From Halobacillus litoralis (GTDB taxonomy: Bacteria > Bacillota > Bacilli > Bacillales > Halobacillaceae), in contig NZ_CP026118.1 in NCBI RefSeq assembly GCF_004101865.1, forward strand, positions 1,567,001-1,631,000: a stretch of DNA of 64,000 bases, given 5' to 3'. Shown here one piece after another: positions 1 to 9,508 of the stretch (its first letter is position 1; every line of letters begins with the position of its first letter). Below the pieces are notes generated by a model that ran no database searches, was not told where the DNA came from, and saw nothing but the letters and a program-made list of their open reading frames with translations. Position numbers and translations under genes: made by a program.

Positions 1-2230
1 CAGGATTGAAGAAAATTTCTTCCTCACCGTCATTCCATTGACCTCTATACCCCCTATTCGTTTTTGAGAGAGTCAAACGATACTCCTGCTCAGGATGTGT
101 ATTACTTTTGTCAGGTTTCTCGTCATTCAACATGATCTTCTGTATTCCCTGGCTGCCTGCTCCATCCGATGATTCGACCCCTGTCCGGATGAAAAGCTGC
201 GTGCCATTTTCTTCTTGTGTTCCACCACTGAAACCGCCTACCGCTGCAATGTTCGAAGCGAACACACTGGAGCTATCATTTTCACCGATAACATCCCTCG
301 CCATGAGACCGAAGGATTCCTGGCCATCATGATTTGGGCTTTTTGCATATTCATTCACCTTGATATCAGCGGAAAGTTCAAAATTATCTTCTCCCGCCTC
401 AATTTCTGTGTAATAAAAAGTGATACCGTCATGGTCACCGGTAATTTTCCCTGCGCCCGGTTCTGCTACAACCTGGACATGATCTTCTTCCTCCACTACA
501 TAGTTGGTATCACTCCCAGTAGATTGACCAAATTGAATCGTCTTCCATTCCGGATCAGTTTGATCACGAACAGTCACTTCAAACTCAAGCGGTTCAATCG
601 TGTCATCAGTTGGTCGAATAACAATCGGATAGACACCCGTTTGAGAAGCATCAAACGCTGTCTTATCAAGTTCATATTCTGTCTCATCCAGGACAGTTTC
701 ATCTCCGTTATCAAAAACCTCAGAAACCTTTAATTCAGATGAGTCAAATTCTTCTCCTACTTGATAAGTCGTTTTCGGATAGGTCGTCACTTTCACACCC
801 TGCCGTTCTTTCTCCTTTACATTGACAAGAAAGGAAACCTCTACTCCCTTGTAGGAGAGCTCTATTTGTTGATCCCCTGTCATACTAGTATCAAGACCGG
901 AAACCTCTAATTGATCTTTCATCACCCTTACCTTCTCACCATCTGTATAGAGAGCTTCAACAGACAGTCCATCAAGGTCCAATTCCTCTCCTGAAAAATA
1001 CTGAGTTTTAGACGGCAATTGAGTGACTTCTAATTCTGTCACTTGCTCATCTTTCACTTCCACTTCAAATTCGGTAGTGATTTCAGGAGATTGTGTGGAT
1101 TGAATGGTTATTTCTTTCGTGCCCGCTTCCATCAAAGCGGCACCAGATTGGATTAGCTCGCCGCCTAACATACAAGAATACTGCTCGCTTGACAACGTTT
1201 CTTCTGTGTACCCAGACTCATACACCCCGACTACTTCTAACCCTTTCGTTTCAAAACTATCTTGAACATAGTAGTCAGTTTTAGCTGGGTAGTACTTGAT
1301 ATATAAATCAGTGAGCTGGATTTCCTTTATCTTCAGAGAAATTGTTTCTTCAACTCCTCCATAACTGATCGTTATGGTATTGGTTCCTGCTTCACTGCTA
1401 TCAAAACCTGTTACGATATAGTCTTCTTTCGCAAGGTTGAGTTCAGTTCCATCTTCCAGAACAGCTGTGACTTCAAGCCTTTCCAGGTCCAAAGGTTCAT
1501 CAATTAAGTATTCATCATCGATATTTGAAGTATCGATTTTTAGACCATCTACATTTTCTGTCTGTTCAATATGGGTGTCGCTAAAGGTGATTATTCCATC
1601 CCTTGCGACAAACAAGCCTACATAGAGATCTTCATTAAAGGCTCCTTCTAGGGACAAGGTTTCACTATGACCATTCGACGTAACCCTGAAAGTATCTCCT
1701 GACTTCTTGATTGAGAGTTCATATGTTTCTCCAGAGACTGGTGCGACATTTCCGGCAAACGCATCAAGTTTACTCAGTCCTCCTTGACTGTAGAAACCCC
1801 TCAACTTATCATCAAGCCCACCGACTGCAATGTAGTTGGAGGCCTGCTTCCCACTATCTCCATTTTCACCGACTTCATCTCTCAACATCAGTCCAAAAGC
1901 TCGCTGACTATCAGGGCTGTATGCATCTGCATGGACAGTTGTCGAAATTTCAAAATTAGATTCTGCCGTCAGTTTCTTATAGTAAAAAGACAGACCCTCT
2001 TCACTACTTGCGATCTTCCCTCCGGAAGCTTCAAGCGTAATGGAACCATCCTCATTAAATGTGGGAGGCGGATTCTTATCTTCTCCTGTGTTCGAACCGA
2101 AAGCACCGAAACTCCAATCCTCAGATTCTCCACCAGGACCAATTGCGGCAAATGAGGTCAGCGGAATATTAGAAAACAATAAGATTAGTATCGTAAGGAC
2201 AACCCAACTTTTTAATAACAGGCGATCCAT
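1..2230 (-). CDS. Secreted multidomain protein, probable pectate lyase N-terminal part (partial)
   Basis: An open frame starts at an ATG at 2230 after a clear AGGAGG site and runs off the window edge without a stop (743 residues seen). It begins with a signal peptide ending near residue 28 (SFA/AIG). Next is a LamG/concanavalin-like module (about 30-220), then four bacterial Ig-like modules (about 224-570, each with a pattern like P-K-T-x-Y-x-x-G-E-x-F), then a second copy of the first module (about 585 onward). No catalytic domain is visible yet. The gene starts 31 bp after the TIM-barrel gene and is last in the galacturonate operon, so a secreted pectin/polygalacturonate lyase with its beta-helix outside the window is likely. 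That function is inferred from architecture and context. Confidence 0.75.
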   Translation of the reverse strand, partial: MDRLLLKSWVVLTILILLFSNIPLTSFAAIGPGGESEDWSFGAFGSNTGEDKNPPPTFNEDGSITLEASGGKIASSEEGLSFYYKKLTAESNFEISTTVHADAYSPDSQRAFGLMLRDEVGENGDSGKQASNYIAVGGLDDKLRGFYSQGGLSKLDAFAGNVAPVSGETYELSIKKSGDTFRVTSNGHSETLSLEGAFNEDLYVGLFVARDGIITFSDTHIEQTENVDGLKIDTSNIDDEYLIDEPLDLERLEVTAVLEDGTELNLAKEDYIVTGFDSSEAGTNTITISYGGVEETISLKIKEIQLTDLYIKYYPAKTDYYVQDSFETKGLEVVGVYESGYTEETLSSEQYSCMLGGELIQSGAALMEAGTKEITIQSTQSPEITTEFEVEVKDEQVTELEVTQLPSKTQYFSGEELDLDGLSVEALYTDGEKVRVMKDQLEVSGLDTSMTGDQQIELSYKGVEVSFLVNVKEKERQGVKVTTYPKTTYQVGEEFDSSELKVSEVFDNGDETVLDETEYELDKTAFDASQTGVYPIVIRPTDDTIEPLEFEVTVRDQTDPEWKTIQFGQSTGSDTNYVVEEEDHVQVVAEPGAGKITGDHDGITFYYTEIEAGEDNFELSADIKVNEYAKSPNHDGQESFGLMARDVIGENDSSSVFASNIAAVGGFSGGTQEENGTQLFIRTGVESSDGAGSQGIQKIMLNDEKPDKSNTHPEQEYRLTLSKTNRGYRGQWNDGEEEIFFNP

Positions 2231-2261
2231 TTCATTCCTCCTTATTTATTCAACCCTACGT

Positions 2262-3122
2262 TCAGTTCGGCAAAACTTGAGTTACAGAAGCTTTCATCCG
2301 CGCCTGTTCGCGAGTCTGCTCAATAAAGCTTTTCGCTTCAAGCATTTGATGTTCTCTTGCAGCTTCCATGATGATGCTAACTTGTGGCTTATACTGCTCT
2401 AGTAATGACATATATAACTCGTAATTCAAATCCCCTTTCCCCGGAACAACCGTCTCGATTTTCCCGTCTGGCCCGATTACACGATCTTTTGCATGAGCTG
2501 CGATAATACGAGAGCCCAGCAAATCAAAAGCTTCTTTAATCACGTTGTCCTGATGTGAAATGTTATTTTCATGTAGGAGATTACCTGGATCCAATACGAC
2601 ACCAATGTGGGAGGAAGGCACTTCTTCCAACATCCATTTCAATGATTGAGCGGTACCGATCAAATGATCATTGGCAGGTTCAATGCCAATATAGACTCCC
2701 CATTTCTCCGCTTCCTCTACCAATTCTTCTAATGACGTTTTCATAATAAGCCACTCGTCCCCAGTCAGTTCATCTGACTGTACCTTGCCGACCTCTGCAG
2801 TGACCATCGGAGCACCGAAGAACCTTGCGTAGCGGATCAATTCTTTGAAGCGATCGATATTTTCCCGGCGGAGATCTACGTTTTCATGGAAAAAGTGCAA
2901 ATAGCAAGCCAAAACGGAAATGGAGACGTCATGTTTATCGAATTCTTCCGAAATATCCTCTGCCAATCTTGGACTCAAACGTCCTGGTTTACTGAAGTCA
3001 TAATCATTGAAGGCTTTCCATAATGCCAGTTGTACGTGCGGAAAACCTTTTTCTCCCACTTTATATGCAAGCTCTTTATAAGACATTTTTCCAAATAAGT
3101 GAGCCAATACCCCTACACTCAT
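2262..3122 (-). CDS. TIM-barrel sugar isomerase/epimerase-like protein
   Basis: A 286-residue protein of the xylose isomerase-like TIM-barrel (AP endonuclease 2) family. Motifs typical of the metal site are visible: GIEPANDH near residue 148, LDPGNLL near 178 and HAKD near 210. The start follows GGAGG with good spacing. It lies 25 bp after kdgK and 31 bp before the secreted lyase-like gene, so it belongs to the galacturonate operon. The family interconverts keto sugars or sugar acids; a step feeding an uncommon uronate into the pathway is plausible, but the sequence alone does not show the substrate. Confidence 0.75.
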   Translation of the reverse strand: MSVGVLAHLFGKMSYKELAYKVGEKGFPHVQLALWKAFNDYDFSKPGRLSPRLAEDISEEFDKHDVSISVLACYLHFFHENVDLRRENIDRFKELIRYARFFGAPMVTAEVGKVQSDELTGDEWLIMKTSLEELVEEAEKWGVYIGIEPANDHLIGTAQSLKWMLEEVPSSHIGVVLDPGNLLHENNISHQDNVIKEAFDLLGSRIIAAHAKDRVIGPDGKIETVVPGKGDLNYELYMSLLEQYKPQVSIIMEAAREHQMLEAKSFIEQTREQARMKASVTQVLPN

Positions 3123-3147
3123 ATGAAAACCTCCTTCGTTGAAGTAC

Positions 3148-4137
3148 TTACCTCGTTACCAAATGCTCTTTGTTCATTAACTGACGGACTTCATCCTTCG
3201 TTGGCGCTCCTTCCCAATCACCAGGGAACTGAGTGGCTAGTGCACCAGTTACATTCGCTTGCTTTAAAGCACGAGGGATTGAAGTAATCAACGCCTCATC
3301 ATTTAATGGTTTATCCTCTTCCAGCCATTCATCCAAAAAACCAGCCGCATAAGCATCTCCAGCACCCACCGTATCCACCACTTGATCGACATGATAGGCG
3401 GGTTGTTCAAAAACATGGCTGCCAACAAAGCCTATTGACCCTTGCTCCCCTAATTTCATTGCAACGACTGAAGGCCCCATACGCAAGAATTCTTCACCAT
3501 AACCTACAGTCGTTTTCTCACCCAATAGAAATTCTGCTTCTTCCAATCCGGGCAGAAAGACGTCACAAAGCGGAATCAACTCCAGCAATATTTTCCTTGC
3601 CGTCTGCTCATCCCATAACTTCCGTCTTAAGTTAGGATCAAAAGATATTGTCAAGCCTTGCTCTCTTGCTTCCTCCATAGCTTCTTTAATGAAGGCAAAT
3701 GTGTGCGTCCCAAGGGCTGGTGTAATGCCTGTCACATGGAGATGTCTTGCTTTTTCAAACCATTCGTGCTTTATATGATCAGGGGCTAATTGGCTAGCTG
3801 CAGAATGTTTCCGGTAATAATGTACACGCGGATCCCCTGGTGTTTTGGCCTCTTTGAAATAAAGAGCAGTCGGGTGCTCATGGTCTTTCTCCACATGAGT
3901 TACCTCCACCCCTTCACCTGCCAGAGTCGATAGAATCAATTCTCCAAAAGGGTCATCTCCTATTCGGCTGATCCACCTTACCTTTCTTCCTAGTCGCGAT
4001 AAACCGAAGGCAAGGTTGGACTCTGCCCCTCCGACCGATTTAGTCAAAAGGGGAGTATACTTGATCGTGCCTCCCGTGTAAGGTTGAAAAAGTACCATAC
4101 TTTCACCGATCGTGACGATCTCCGTTCGGTTACCCAT
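3148..4137 (-). CDS. kdgK: 2-keto-3-deoxygluconate kinase (PfkB family)
   Basis: This enzyme phosphorylates 2-keto-3-deoxygluconate (KDG) to KDPG in hexuronate breakdown. The protein of about 329 residues shows a typical PfkB N-terminus (IVTIGESMVLF), the GGAESNLAFGLSRLG substrate region and the C-terminal GAGDAYAAGF signature with the catalytic Asp. I chose the ATG at 4137 because AAGGGGGTG lies just upstream; the in-frame ATG ten codons earlier has no such site. The start overlaps the kdgA stop by 8 bp, which indicates translational coupling. Position after kdgA supports the specific KDG assignment. Confidence 0.9.
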   Translation of the reverse strand: MGNRTEIVTIGESMVLFQPYTGGTIKYTPLLTKSVGGAESNLAFGLSRLGRKVRWISRIGDDPFGELILSTLAGEGVEVTHVEKDHEHPTALYFKEAKTPGDPRVHYYRKHSAASQLAPDHIKHEWFEKARHLHVTGITPALGTHTFAFIKEAMEEAREQGLTISFDPNLRRKLWDEQTARKILLELIPLCDVFLPGLEEAEFLLGEKTTVGYGEEFLRMGPSVVAMKLGEQGSIGFVGSHVFEQPAYHVDQVVDTVGAGDAYAAGFLDEWLEEDKPLNDEALITSIPRALKQANVTGALATQFPGDWEGAPTKDEVRQLMNKEHLVTR

Positions 4138-4777
4138 GCACAACACCCCCTTGAACCTTAGTGACATATGCCCTGGCTAATCGTGTCATTTCCTCGTAAT
4201 TTCCTTCTGCGATCAGCTTATTGTTCACAAGGCTTCCACCCAGCCCGACAGCCTTCACTCCATATTGCAAAACTTCTTCAATGTTATTCAAATTCACTCC
4301 ACCTGTAGCGATCATTGGAATGTGACCCAGCGGACCACGGACATCCTTGATATATTTCATGCCAAGGGCACCGACAGGGAAAACCTTCACAGCAGGTGCC
4401 CCCAGGTTCGTCGCCCTCATCATTTCTGTCGGAGTCATCGTTCCTGGCCAAACGGAAACTCCTTTGGCCAGACAATATGTCACCACCTCTTCATCGAAAT
4501 ATGGCGAGACGATATATTCCGCGCCAGCATCAATAGAAGCCTTTGCCTCTTCTACACTCAGTACCGTTCCTGCTCCGACTTTCATTCTTCCCCCGAATTT
4601 CTTCTTCAGGTTTGAAATCATATCAAGAGCGCCTTCTGTGTTCAGAGTGATTTCAAGAAAACGAATCCCCCCTTCATATAAAGCCGAAGCAACTTTTTCA
4701 CCAGTCCCAGAAGGAATACCTCTGATAATGGCAATGATCTTATGGTCCTCTAACTCTGGCAAAATGGTTTGGTCCAT
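4130..4777 (-). CDS. kdgA: KDPG aldolase
   Basis: Bifunctional KDPG/KHG aldolase, which cleaves 2-keto-3-deoxy-6-phosphogluconate to pyruvate and glyceraldehyde-3-phosphate. Visible family features are the Glu-containing RFLEITLNT strand, the GAGTVLS segment, the ISPYFDEEVV-like region (here VSPYFDEEVV) and the Schiff-base Lys in APAVKVFPVGALG. An ATG at 4795 overlaps the uxaA stop, but the strong GGAGGAGG within its first codons points to the ATG at 4777, giving about 215 residues. The gene sits between uxaA and kdgK in the uronate operon. Confidence 0.92.
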   Translation of the reverse strand: MDQTILPELEDHKIIAIIRGIPSGTGEKVASALYEGGIRFLEITLNTEGALDMISNLKKKFGGRMKVGAGTVLSVEEAKASIDAGAEYIVSPYFDEEVVTYCLAKGVSVWPGTMTPTEMMRATNLGAPAVKVFPVGALGMKYIKDVRGPLGHIPMIATGGVNLNNIEEVLQYGVKAVGLGGSLVNNKLIAEGNYEEMTRLARAYVTKVQGGVVHG

Positions 4778-4794
4778 ATTCAGTTCCTCCTCCA

Positions 4795-6285
4795 TTAAAG
4801 CGTGACTCCTGATTTAAAGATGGCAATTTCACGGAAGTCATTTTTTTCGTTGTTGACCAGTTCACCGCTCGCTACCCTGATGATATAATCTCGAAAATCC
4901 GTCAGCACCTCATCCGGAGCAGAACCTTCCAATAATCTCCCCGCATTAAAGTCGATCCAGTGCTTCTTCTTCTCGTACAGTTGAGTATTCGTAGAAATTT
5001 TCATCGTCGGTACAAAAGATCCGAACGGCGTCCCTCTTCCTGTCGTGAAAAGAACTACCTGGCATCCTGCGGCACCCAGAGCTGTAGATGCCACCAAGTC
5101 GTTTCCTGGCGAGCTTAGTAAATTCAGACCTTCCTTATTCAACCTTTCTCCATATTTAAGTACATCGATGACGACAGATGTCCCCGCTTTTTGCGTGCAT
5201 CCTAACGACTTATCCTCAAGGGTGGTGATACCACCATCTTTATTTCCAGGAGAAGGATTTTCATAAATCGGCTGATCATGAGTAATAAAATATTGTTTGA
5301 AGTCATTGATTAAATCGACAGTTTTATGAAAAACCTTCTCATCAATCGCCCTTTCCATCAGCAGTTTCTCCGCGCCGAACATTTCAGGGACTTCCGTCAA
5401 GACTGTCGTCCCCCCTTGAGCAACTACATAATCGGATAACCTCCCTAGCAATGGGTTGGCAGTGATGCCAGAAAAACCATCAGACCCTCCACACTTAAGC
5501 CCGATTTTCAATTCAGATAGGGGTACTTCTTCACGATGATCAGACTTAGCATTTTGATGAATTTCGTGCAGACATTTGACTCCTTCTTCGATTTCATCCG
5601 AAACATCTTGAGAAGTGAGAAACTTTATTCTTCCGTGGTCATAATCCCCTAGTGAAGCCTCAAAATCTGAGACATTATTATTCTCACAACCAAGCCCGAG
5701 CACGAGGACCCCACCAGCATTCGGATGTTTAACGGCATTTCCTAATATCGTCCTTGTATTGAGATGGTCATCCCCCAATTGGGAACATCCATAGTTGTGC
5801 TTTAGAACTTGGATGTTATCAAATGGCGCAATACCACCGACTTCGGATTTAAAGATTTTAATGATTTGCTCTGCAATGCCGTTGACACAGCCCACCGTCG
5901 GGACGATCCAAAGTTCATTCCTGATCCCTACACGACCGTCTTTGCGCTTGAACCCATTGAATGTAAGGCTTTCATTTTCAAAAGGATTGGCAGCGAACTT
6001 CGGTTCATATTGATATTCCTGTACACCTTCTAGATTGGTTTTCGTATTTTCCGTATGGACCCAGTCCCCTATTTCTACATGGTCTATCAAGTGTCCGATC
6101 GGAAAACCATATTTGATTATATCGGTACCTTTAGTCATGGGTACCAAAGCAACTTTGTGTCCTCTTGGAATTTCTGCATTCAAAGTGATTGGGTGCCCAT
6201 CTATACTCACTTCTGTACCTTGAGGCAAATCTTTCAACGCCACCGCCACATTGTCCTGTTCATTGATCTTCAATATACTTTCCAA
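4795..6285 (-). CDS. uxaA: Altronate dehydratase
   Basis: A 496-residue UxaA, which dehydrates D-altronate to 2-keto-3-deoxygluconate. It has the small N-terminal SAF-like domain (about 1-95) followed by the large catalytic domain, with the Cys-bearing motifs GLGCENN and LKCGGSDGFSG typical of the family. The initiator is TTG at 6285, seven bases after a strong AGGAGG, which settles the start. The stop overlaps an ATG in front of kdgA. A homologous galactarate dehydratase is the main alternative, but uxaB and uxaC immediately upstream favour altronate. Confidence 0.93.
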   Translation of the reverse strand: MESILKINEQDNVAVALKDLPQGTEVSIDGHPITLNAEIPRGHKVALVPMTKGTDIIKYGFPIGHLIDHVEIGDWVHTENTKTNLEGVQEYQYEPKFAANPFENESLTFNGFKRKDGRVGIRNELWIVPTVGCVNGIAEQIIKIFKSEVGGIAPFDNIQVLKHNYGCSQLGDDHLNTRTILGNAVKHPNAGGVLVLGLGCENNNVSDFEASLGDYDHGRIKFLTSQDVSDEIEEGVKCLHEIHQNAKSDHREEVPLSELKIGLKCGGSDGFSGITANPLLGRLSDYVVAQGGTTVLTEVPEMFGAEKLLMERAIDEKVFHKTVDLINDFKQYFITHDQPIYENPSPGNKDGGITTLEDKSLGCTQKAGTSVVIDVLKYGERLNKEGLNLLSSPGNDLVASTALGAAGCQVVLFTTGRGTPFGSFVPTMKISTNTQLYEKKKHWIDFNAGRLLEGSAPDEVLTDFRDYIIRVASGELVNNEKNDFREIAIFKSGVTL

Positions 6286-6309
6286 GATAGATCCTCCTCT
6301 ATGAATGCC

Positions 6310-7734
6310 TTAAACCTTTAAATGCTGTGGCTTTTTGCGGAAACCTAAATATTGTGCAGCATTTCTATAAGAAACGTCTTTGATAATCGGCTCTAACAAC
6401 TCGTCATCATTAGGTACTTCCCCATTCTCCACCCATGTCGCCAACAAATCGCATAGAACTCTCCGGAAATACTCATGACGTGTATAGGACAAGAAGCTTC
6501 TTGAATCGGTCAACATACCGATAAAGCTGCTGAGCACCCCCATGTCTGCAAGCGTTTTCATTTGAGCCAGCATTCCTTCTTTCGTATCATTGAACCACCA
6601 TGCTGTACCAAATTGCATTTTCCCTGGTACTCCACCTTCTTGAAAGCTTCCAGCAATGGTCGCCAGAACCGGGTTGTCTTTCGGATTCAGCGAATATAAT
6701 ACTGTTTTAGGTAAAGCGTCCTGCTGCTCAAGAGCATCCAATAATCGGCAGAGCGGCTTGGCGATCTGACCATCATTCATACTGTCAAAACCAGTGTCAG
6801 GGCCTAGTCGCTGGAACATTTTCGTATTGTTATTGCGCTGGGCACTAATGTGATATTGCATCACCCATCCAAGCTCAGCGTAAATTTTGCCTAAGAAAGT
6901 GAGTGTGAAGGATTTATATTTGACTTCCTCTTCTTTACTGACTTTGAAGCCGCTTCTCGCTTTTTTAAAAATGTTAGAGACCTCTTCCATAGTTGTCTCT
7001 TCATAGACCACTTCATCCAAAGCGTGATCAGAAATCTTCCCACCTATTTCATTGAAAAAACGGGCTCTGGCATCTAATGCAGCTAGAAAATCTTCGTAGC
7101 TATTGATAGAAACCTGGGAAGTCTCTTCAAGCTTACTCACCCACTCCTGGTATCCATCCCTATTTAATTCCAGACCTTTGTCGGGACGGAAACTCGGCAG
7201 AACTTCTGTCTCAAAGTCCGATTCCTTCAGCTGCTTATGGTAGCGCAAATCATCCACAGGATCGTCTGTCGTGCAAATGACTTCCACGTTAGAAGCTTTG
7301 ATTAAATCCCGCACGCCGAAGTCCTTCTGATTCAACTGTTCGTTCACCCTATCCCATATTTCCGGTGCGGTATCTTCATTAAGCGCAACATATATGTTGA
7401 AATAACGCTGCAGTTCGAGGTGTGTCCACGTGTAGACTGGATTTCCAATCGATTTTGGAACCGTACGAGCCCAGGCAAGGAACTTCTCATAAGGCTCCGC
7501 ATCGCCAGTAATGAGATTTTCATCGATACCATTAGCTCTCATTAAGCGCCATTTGTAGTGGTCACCATCCAGCCAAATATCTGCGATTGTTTTATAGGAT
7601 TTATTTTCATATATCTCTTTCGGACTAAGGTGGCAGTGATAATCGATAATAGGCATGTCTTTGGCATAGTTGTTATACAGGCGCTCTGCTGTTTCGGTGT
7701 TCAGTAAAAACGTTTCATCCATAAAATTTTTCAT
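6310..7734 (-). CDS. uxaC: Uronate isomerase (glucuronate/galacturonate)
   Basis: A 474-residue uronate isomerase of the amidohydrolase superfamily. It converts D-galacturonate to D-tagaturonate and D-glucuronate to D-fructuronate. The metal-binding DYHCHLSP near residue 31, the WTHLELQRYF segment, the MQYHISAQRNNN strand and the LTDSRSFLSYTRHEYFRR C-terminal region match the family over its whole length. It lies between uxaB and uxaA. No mannonate branch genes (uxuA, uxuB) are present here, so the locus is set up for galacturonate. Confidence 0.95.
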   Translation of the reverse strand: MKNFMDETFLLNTETAERLYNNYAKDMPIIDYHCHLSPKEIYENKSYKTIADIWLDGDHYKWRLMRANGIDENLITGDAEPYEKFLAWARTVPKSIGNPVYTWTHLELQRYFNIYVALNEDTAPEIWDRVNEQLNQKDFGVRDLIKASNVEVICTTDDPVDDLRYHKQLKESDFETEVLPSFRPDKGLELNRDGYQEWVSKLEETSQVSINSYEDFLAALDARARFFNEIGGKISDHALDEVVYEETTMEEVSNIFKKARSGFKVSKEEEVKYKSFTLTFLGKIYAELGWVMQYHISAQRNNNTKMFQRLGPDTGFDSMNDGQIAKPLCRLLDALEQQDALPKTVLYSLNPKDNPVLATIAGSFQEGGVPGKMQFGTAWWFNDTKEGMLAQMKTLADMGVLSSFIGMLTDSRSFLSYTRHEYFRRVLCDLLATWVENGEVPNDDELLEPIIKDVSYRNAAQYLGFRKKPQHLKV

Positions 7735-7753
7735 ACCATCATCCCATCCTTTA

Positions 7754-9262
7754 TTATTTTTGATTTTCGAAAGCTAAGTTGTTTTTCAGCATTTGTTCCG
7801 TTGTGTGTTTTGCACCATTATTCTGTATGCTCAAGAAATATCGGTGGACATTATTAGCTTCCATTGATAAATCTCGTCCCCAAATACGTTTATCACTTAA
7901 CAATCGGGAGATTTCTTCCCGCCCTTGTTCGTCTTTCTGCCAAAAATCGATAAAAGCATCCAAAACGACTTGATCATCACGAACTTTATATTCACTGCCT
8001 TCATGTAACCCCATGAAATATCCATCGTGAACAATATTTGGCCGGTAATAATGAAGCAATGAAGCGATCGACAGAGTCATGGATTCCGGAATCGTCCCAT
8101 CCTTAGGAAGTAATGGAAATACTCTGCTCTTCCATTTTTGCACGGCATTCAATCCAAGGTCGGCCAATCGGTGCTTGACGAATGGGTTTTGAAACCGTTC
8201 AATTACAGCGTCGGCAAACCCTTGTTTTTCACTTTTTTCGAAGGAAAGACCAGGTAAAATCTCGTTGTAAAGGATATTGCGGACATAAGAAGAAATAATC
8301 TCATCCCCCATTACCTCCTTTACCGTTTGAAGCCCTGCAAGGAATCCTACTGGAAATAGCAGCGTATGCGGAGCATTAAGCAGACTCACTTTCAAATCAC
8401 GGTATGGTTTGACTTCAGCCCATTTCACATTCAACCCCGCTGTCTGGAATGGGAGTCTTTCTTCCAACGGTTCATCTGCCTCAACGACGAAGAGGTGAAA
8501 TGGCTCTCCAACTGCCATCAGCACGTCTTCATAACCAAGCTTCCGTTCCCATTCACCAGCATTCTCTTTCGGATATCCAGGTACGATTCGATCGACTAGT
8601 GTGTTACAAAACGTATTATGACTTTCTATCCATTTCTTAAAGTCTTCCGACAGGCTCCAATCTTCAGCTATCCGAAGGACGATTGATTTTAGTAAATCGC
8701 CATTATCTTCGACAAGTTCACAAGGAATGATTGTAAAACCTCGTGCTCCTTCTTCATGTATGAATCTACGATGAAGTAATGCTGTCAATTTACCTGGGTA
8801 GGATAACGGGGACGCTGTCCTGGGGAATTCCTCCTTTGTGTACACAAGCCCCGCTTCTGTCGTATTGGAAAAAATGAATTCAATCGAGTCGGATTCGGCT
8901 AATTCAAGGAGCTCTTCCCACGATTCATAAGGATTGATACTGCGAGATATGGTTGAATTCACTTCAACTTCCTGCACTTCTTCTCCATTTTCCACCCCTT
9001 GAAGAATTGTTGTGTACAAGTGGTTCTGTGCCTGAAGTTTCGGAACGACCTTCCCATGAGGTGTCGGCTGGATGGCTACGGTTCTTCCGTTGAACAAATT
9101 TCGCTGATTCATTTTTTCAAGCATCCAATTCAAGTAAGCACGAAGGAAATTCCCTTCTCCAAATTGGATCGCTCGTTCAGGCAATTCTTTATTAATTAAT
9201 GTCTTATTGGAAGGATTGATGGATTGCAAGTTCTTTACTGCCTCTACATTTAAGCGAACCAT
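7754..9262 (-). CDS. uxaB: Tagaturonate reductase (altronate oxidoreductase)
   Basis: This mannitol-dehydrogenase-family enzyme reduces tagaturonate to altronate with NADH. The nucleotide-binding IQFGEGNFLRAY sequence is near the N-terminus, and the central KVSLLNAPHTLL segment carries the Lys and His of the active site typical of this family. The frame is open from 9352, but the start at ATG 9262 (MVRLNVEAV) follows AAGGAGGG; the upstream part overlaps operator DNA. It is about 502 residues and is the first gene of the operon. Confidence 0.92.
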   Translation of the reverse strand: MVRLNVEAVKNLQSINPSNKTLINKELPERAIQFGEGNFLRAYLNWMLEKMNQRNLFNGRTVAIQPTPHGKVVPKLQAQNHLYTTILQGVENGEEVQEVEVNSTISRSINPYESWEELLELAESDSIEFIFSNTTEAGLVYTKEEFPRTASPLSYPGKLTALLHRRFIHEEGARGFTIIPCELVEDNGDLLKSIVLRIAEDWSLSEDFKKWIESHNTFCNTLVDRIVPGYPKENAGEWERKLGYEDVLMAVGEPFHLFVVEADEPLEERLPFQTAGLNVKWAEVKPYRDLKVSLLNAPHTLLFPVGFLAGLQTVKEVMGDEIISSYVRNILYNEILPGLSFEKSEKQGFADAVIERFQNPFVKHRLADLGLNAVQKWKSRVFPLLPKDGTIPESMTLSIASLLHYYRPNIVHDGYFMGLHEGSEYKVRDDQVVLDAFIDFWQKDEQGREEISRLLSDKRIWGRDLSMEANNVHRYFLSIQNNGAKHTTEQMLKNNLAFENQK

Positions 9263-9284
9263 AAATGTTTCACCCTCCTTCAGC

Positions 9285-9395
9285 TTAATAACAACGTTGT
9301 TATTAACGTTCAAAAAATATACTCCTGAAGGGGAGTAGGTTATTTTTAACAACGTTGTTATTTACAAGTTTATGTAGAAATAAGTGAATTGTCAA
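9285..9395 (-). promoter_or_regulatory. Galacturonate operon promoter with two palindromic operators
   Basis: Reading leftward, a TTGACA -35 box (9390-9395), a 17-bp spacer and a TAAACT -10 box (9367-9372) form a good sigma-A promoter for uxaB. Two copies of TAACAACGTTGTTA lie downstream. One (9347-9360) covers the expected start of transcription. The other (9285-9306) is extended to a perfect 22-bp palindrome and sits in the leader, 58 bp away centre to centre. The CG-centred palindrome is typical of LacI-family repressors, so a KdgR/ExuR-like repressor encoded elsewhere is likely. Confidence 0.8.
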
Positions 9396-9464
9396 TGGGT
9401 ATTCTTCAGTTATCTGAATTTTAAAAATTAAATGGACAGAAAGTTTATATGACATTCAAAATAA

Positions 9465-9500
9465 ATACAGCCTCTTTACTAAGCAGTAAAAAGGCTGTAT
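9465..9500 (-). terminator. Rho-independent terminator after pbpC
   Basis: An inverted repeat with arms around ATACAGCC...GGCTGTAT and a 4-base loop, followed leftward by a T-rich tail, lies directly downstream of the penicillin-binding protein gene. One internal base is mismatched. Confidence 0.85.
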
Positions 9501-9508
9501 TCCTATAA

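Noticed and set aside
9285..9361. Extension of uxaB to a start at 9352
   Set aside because: The added 30 codons cross the operator palindromes and the promoter start site; the ATG at 9262 has a strong AAGGAGGG.
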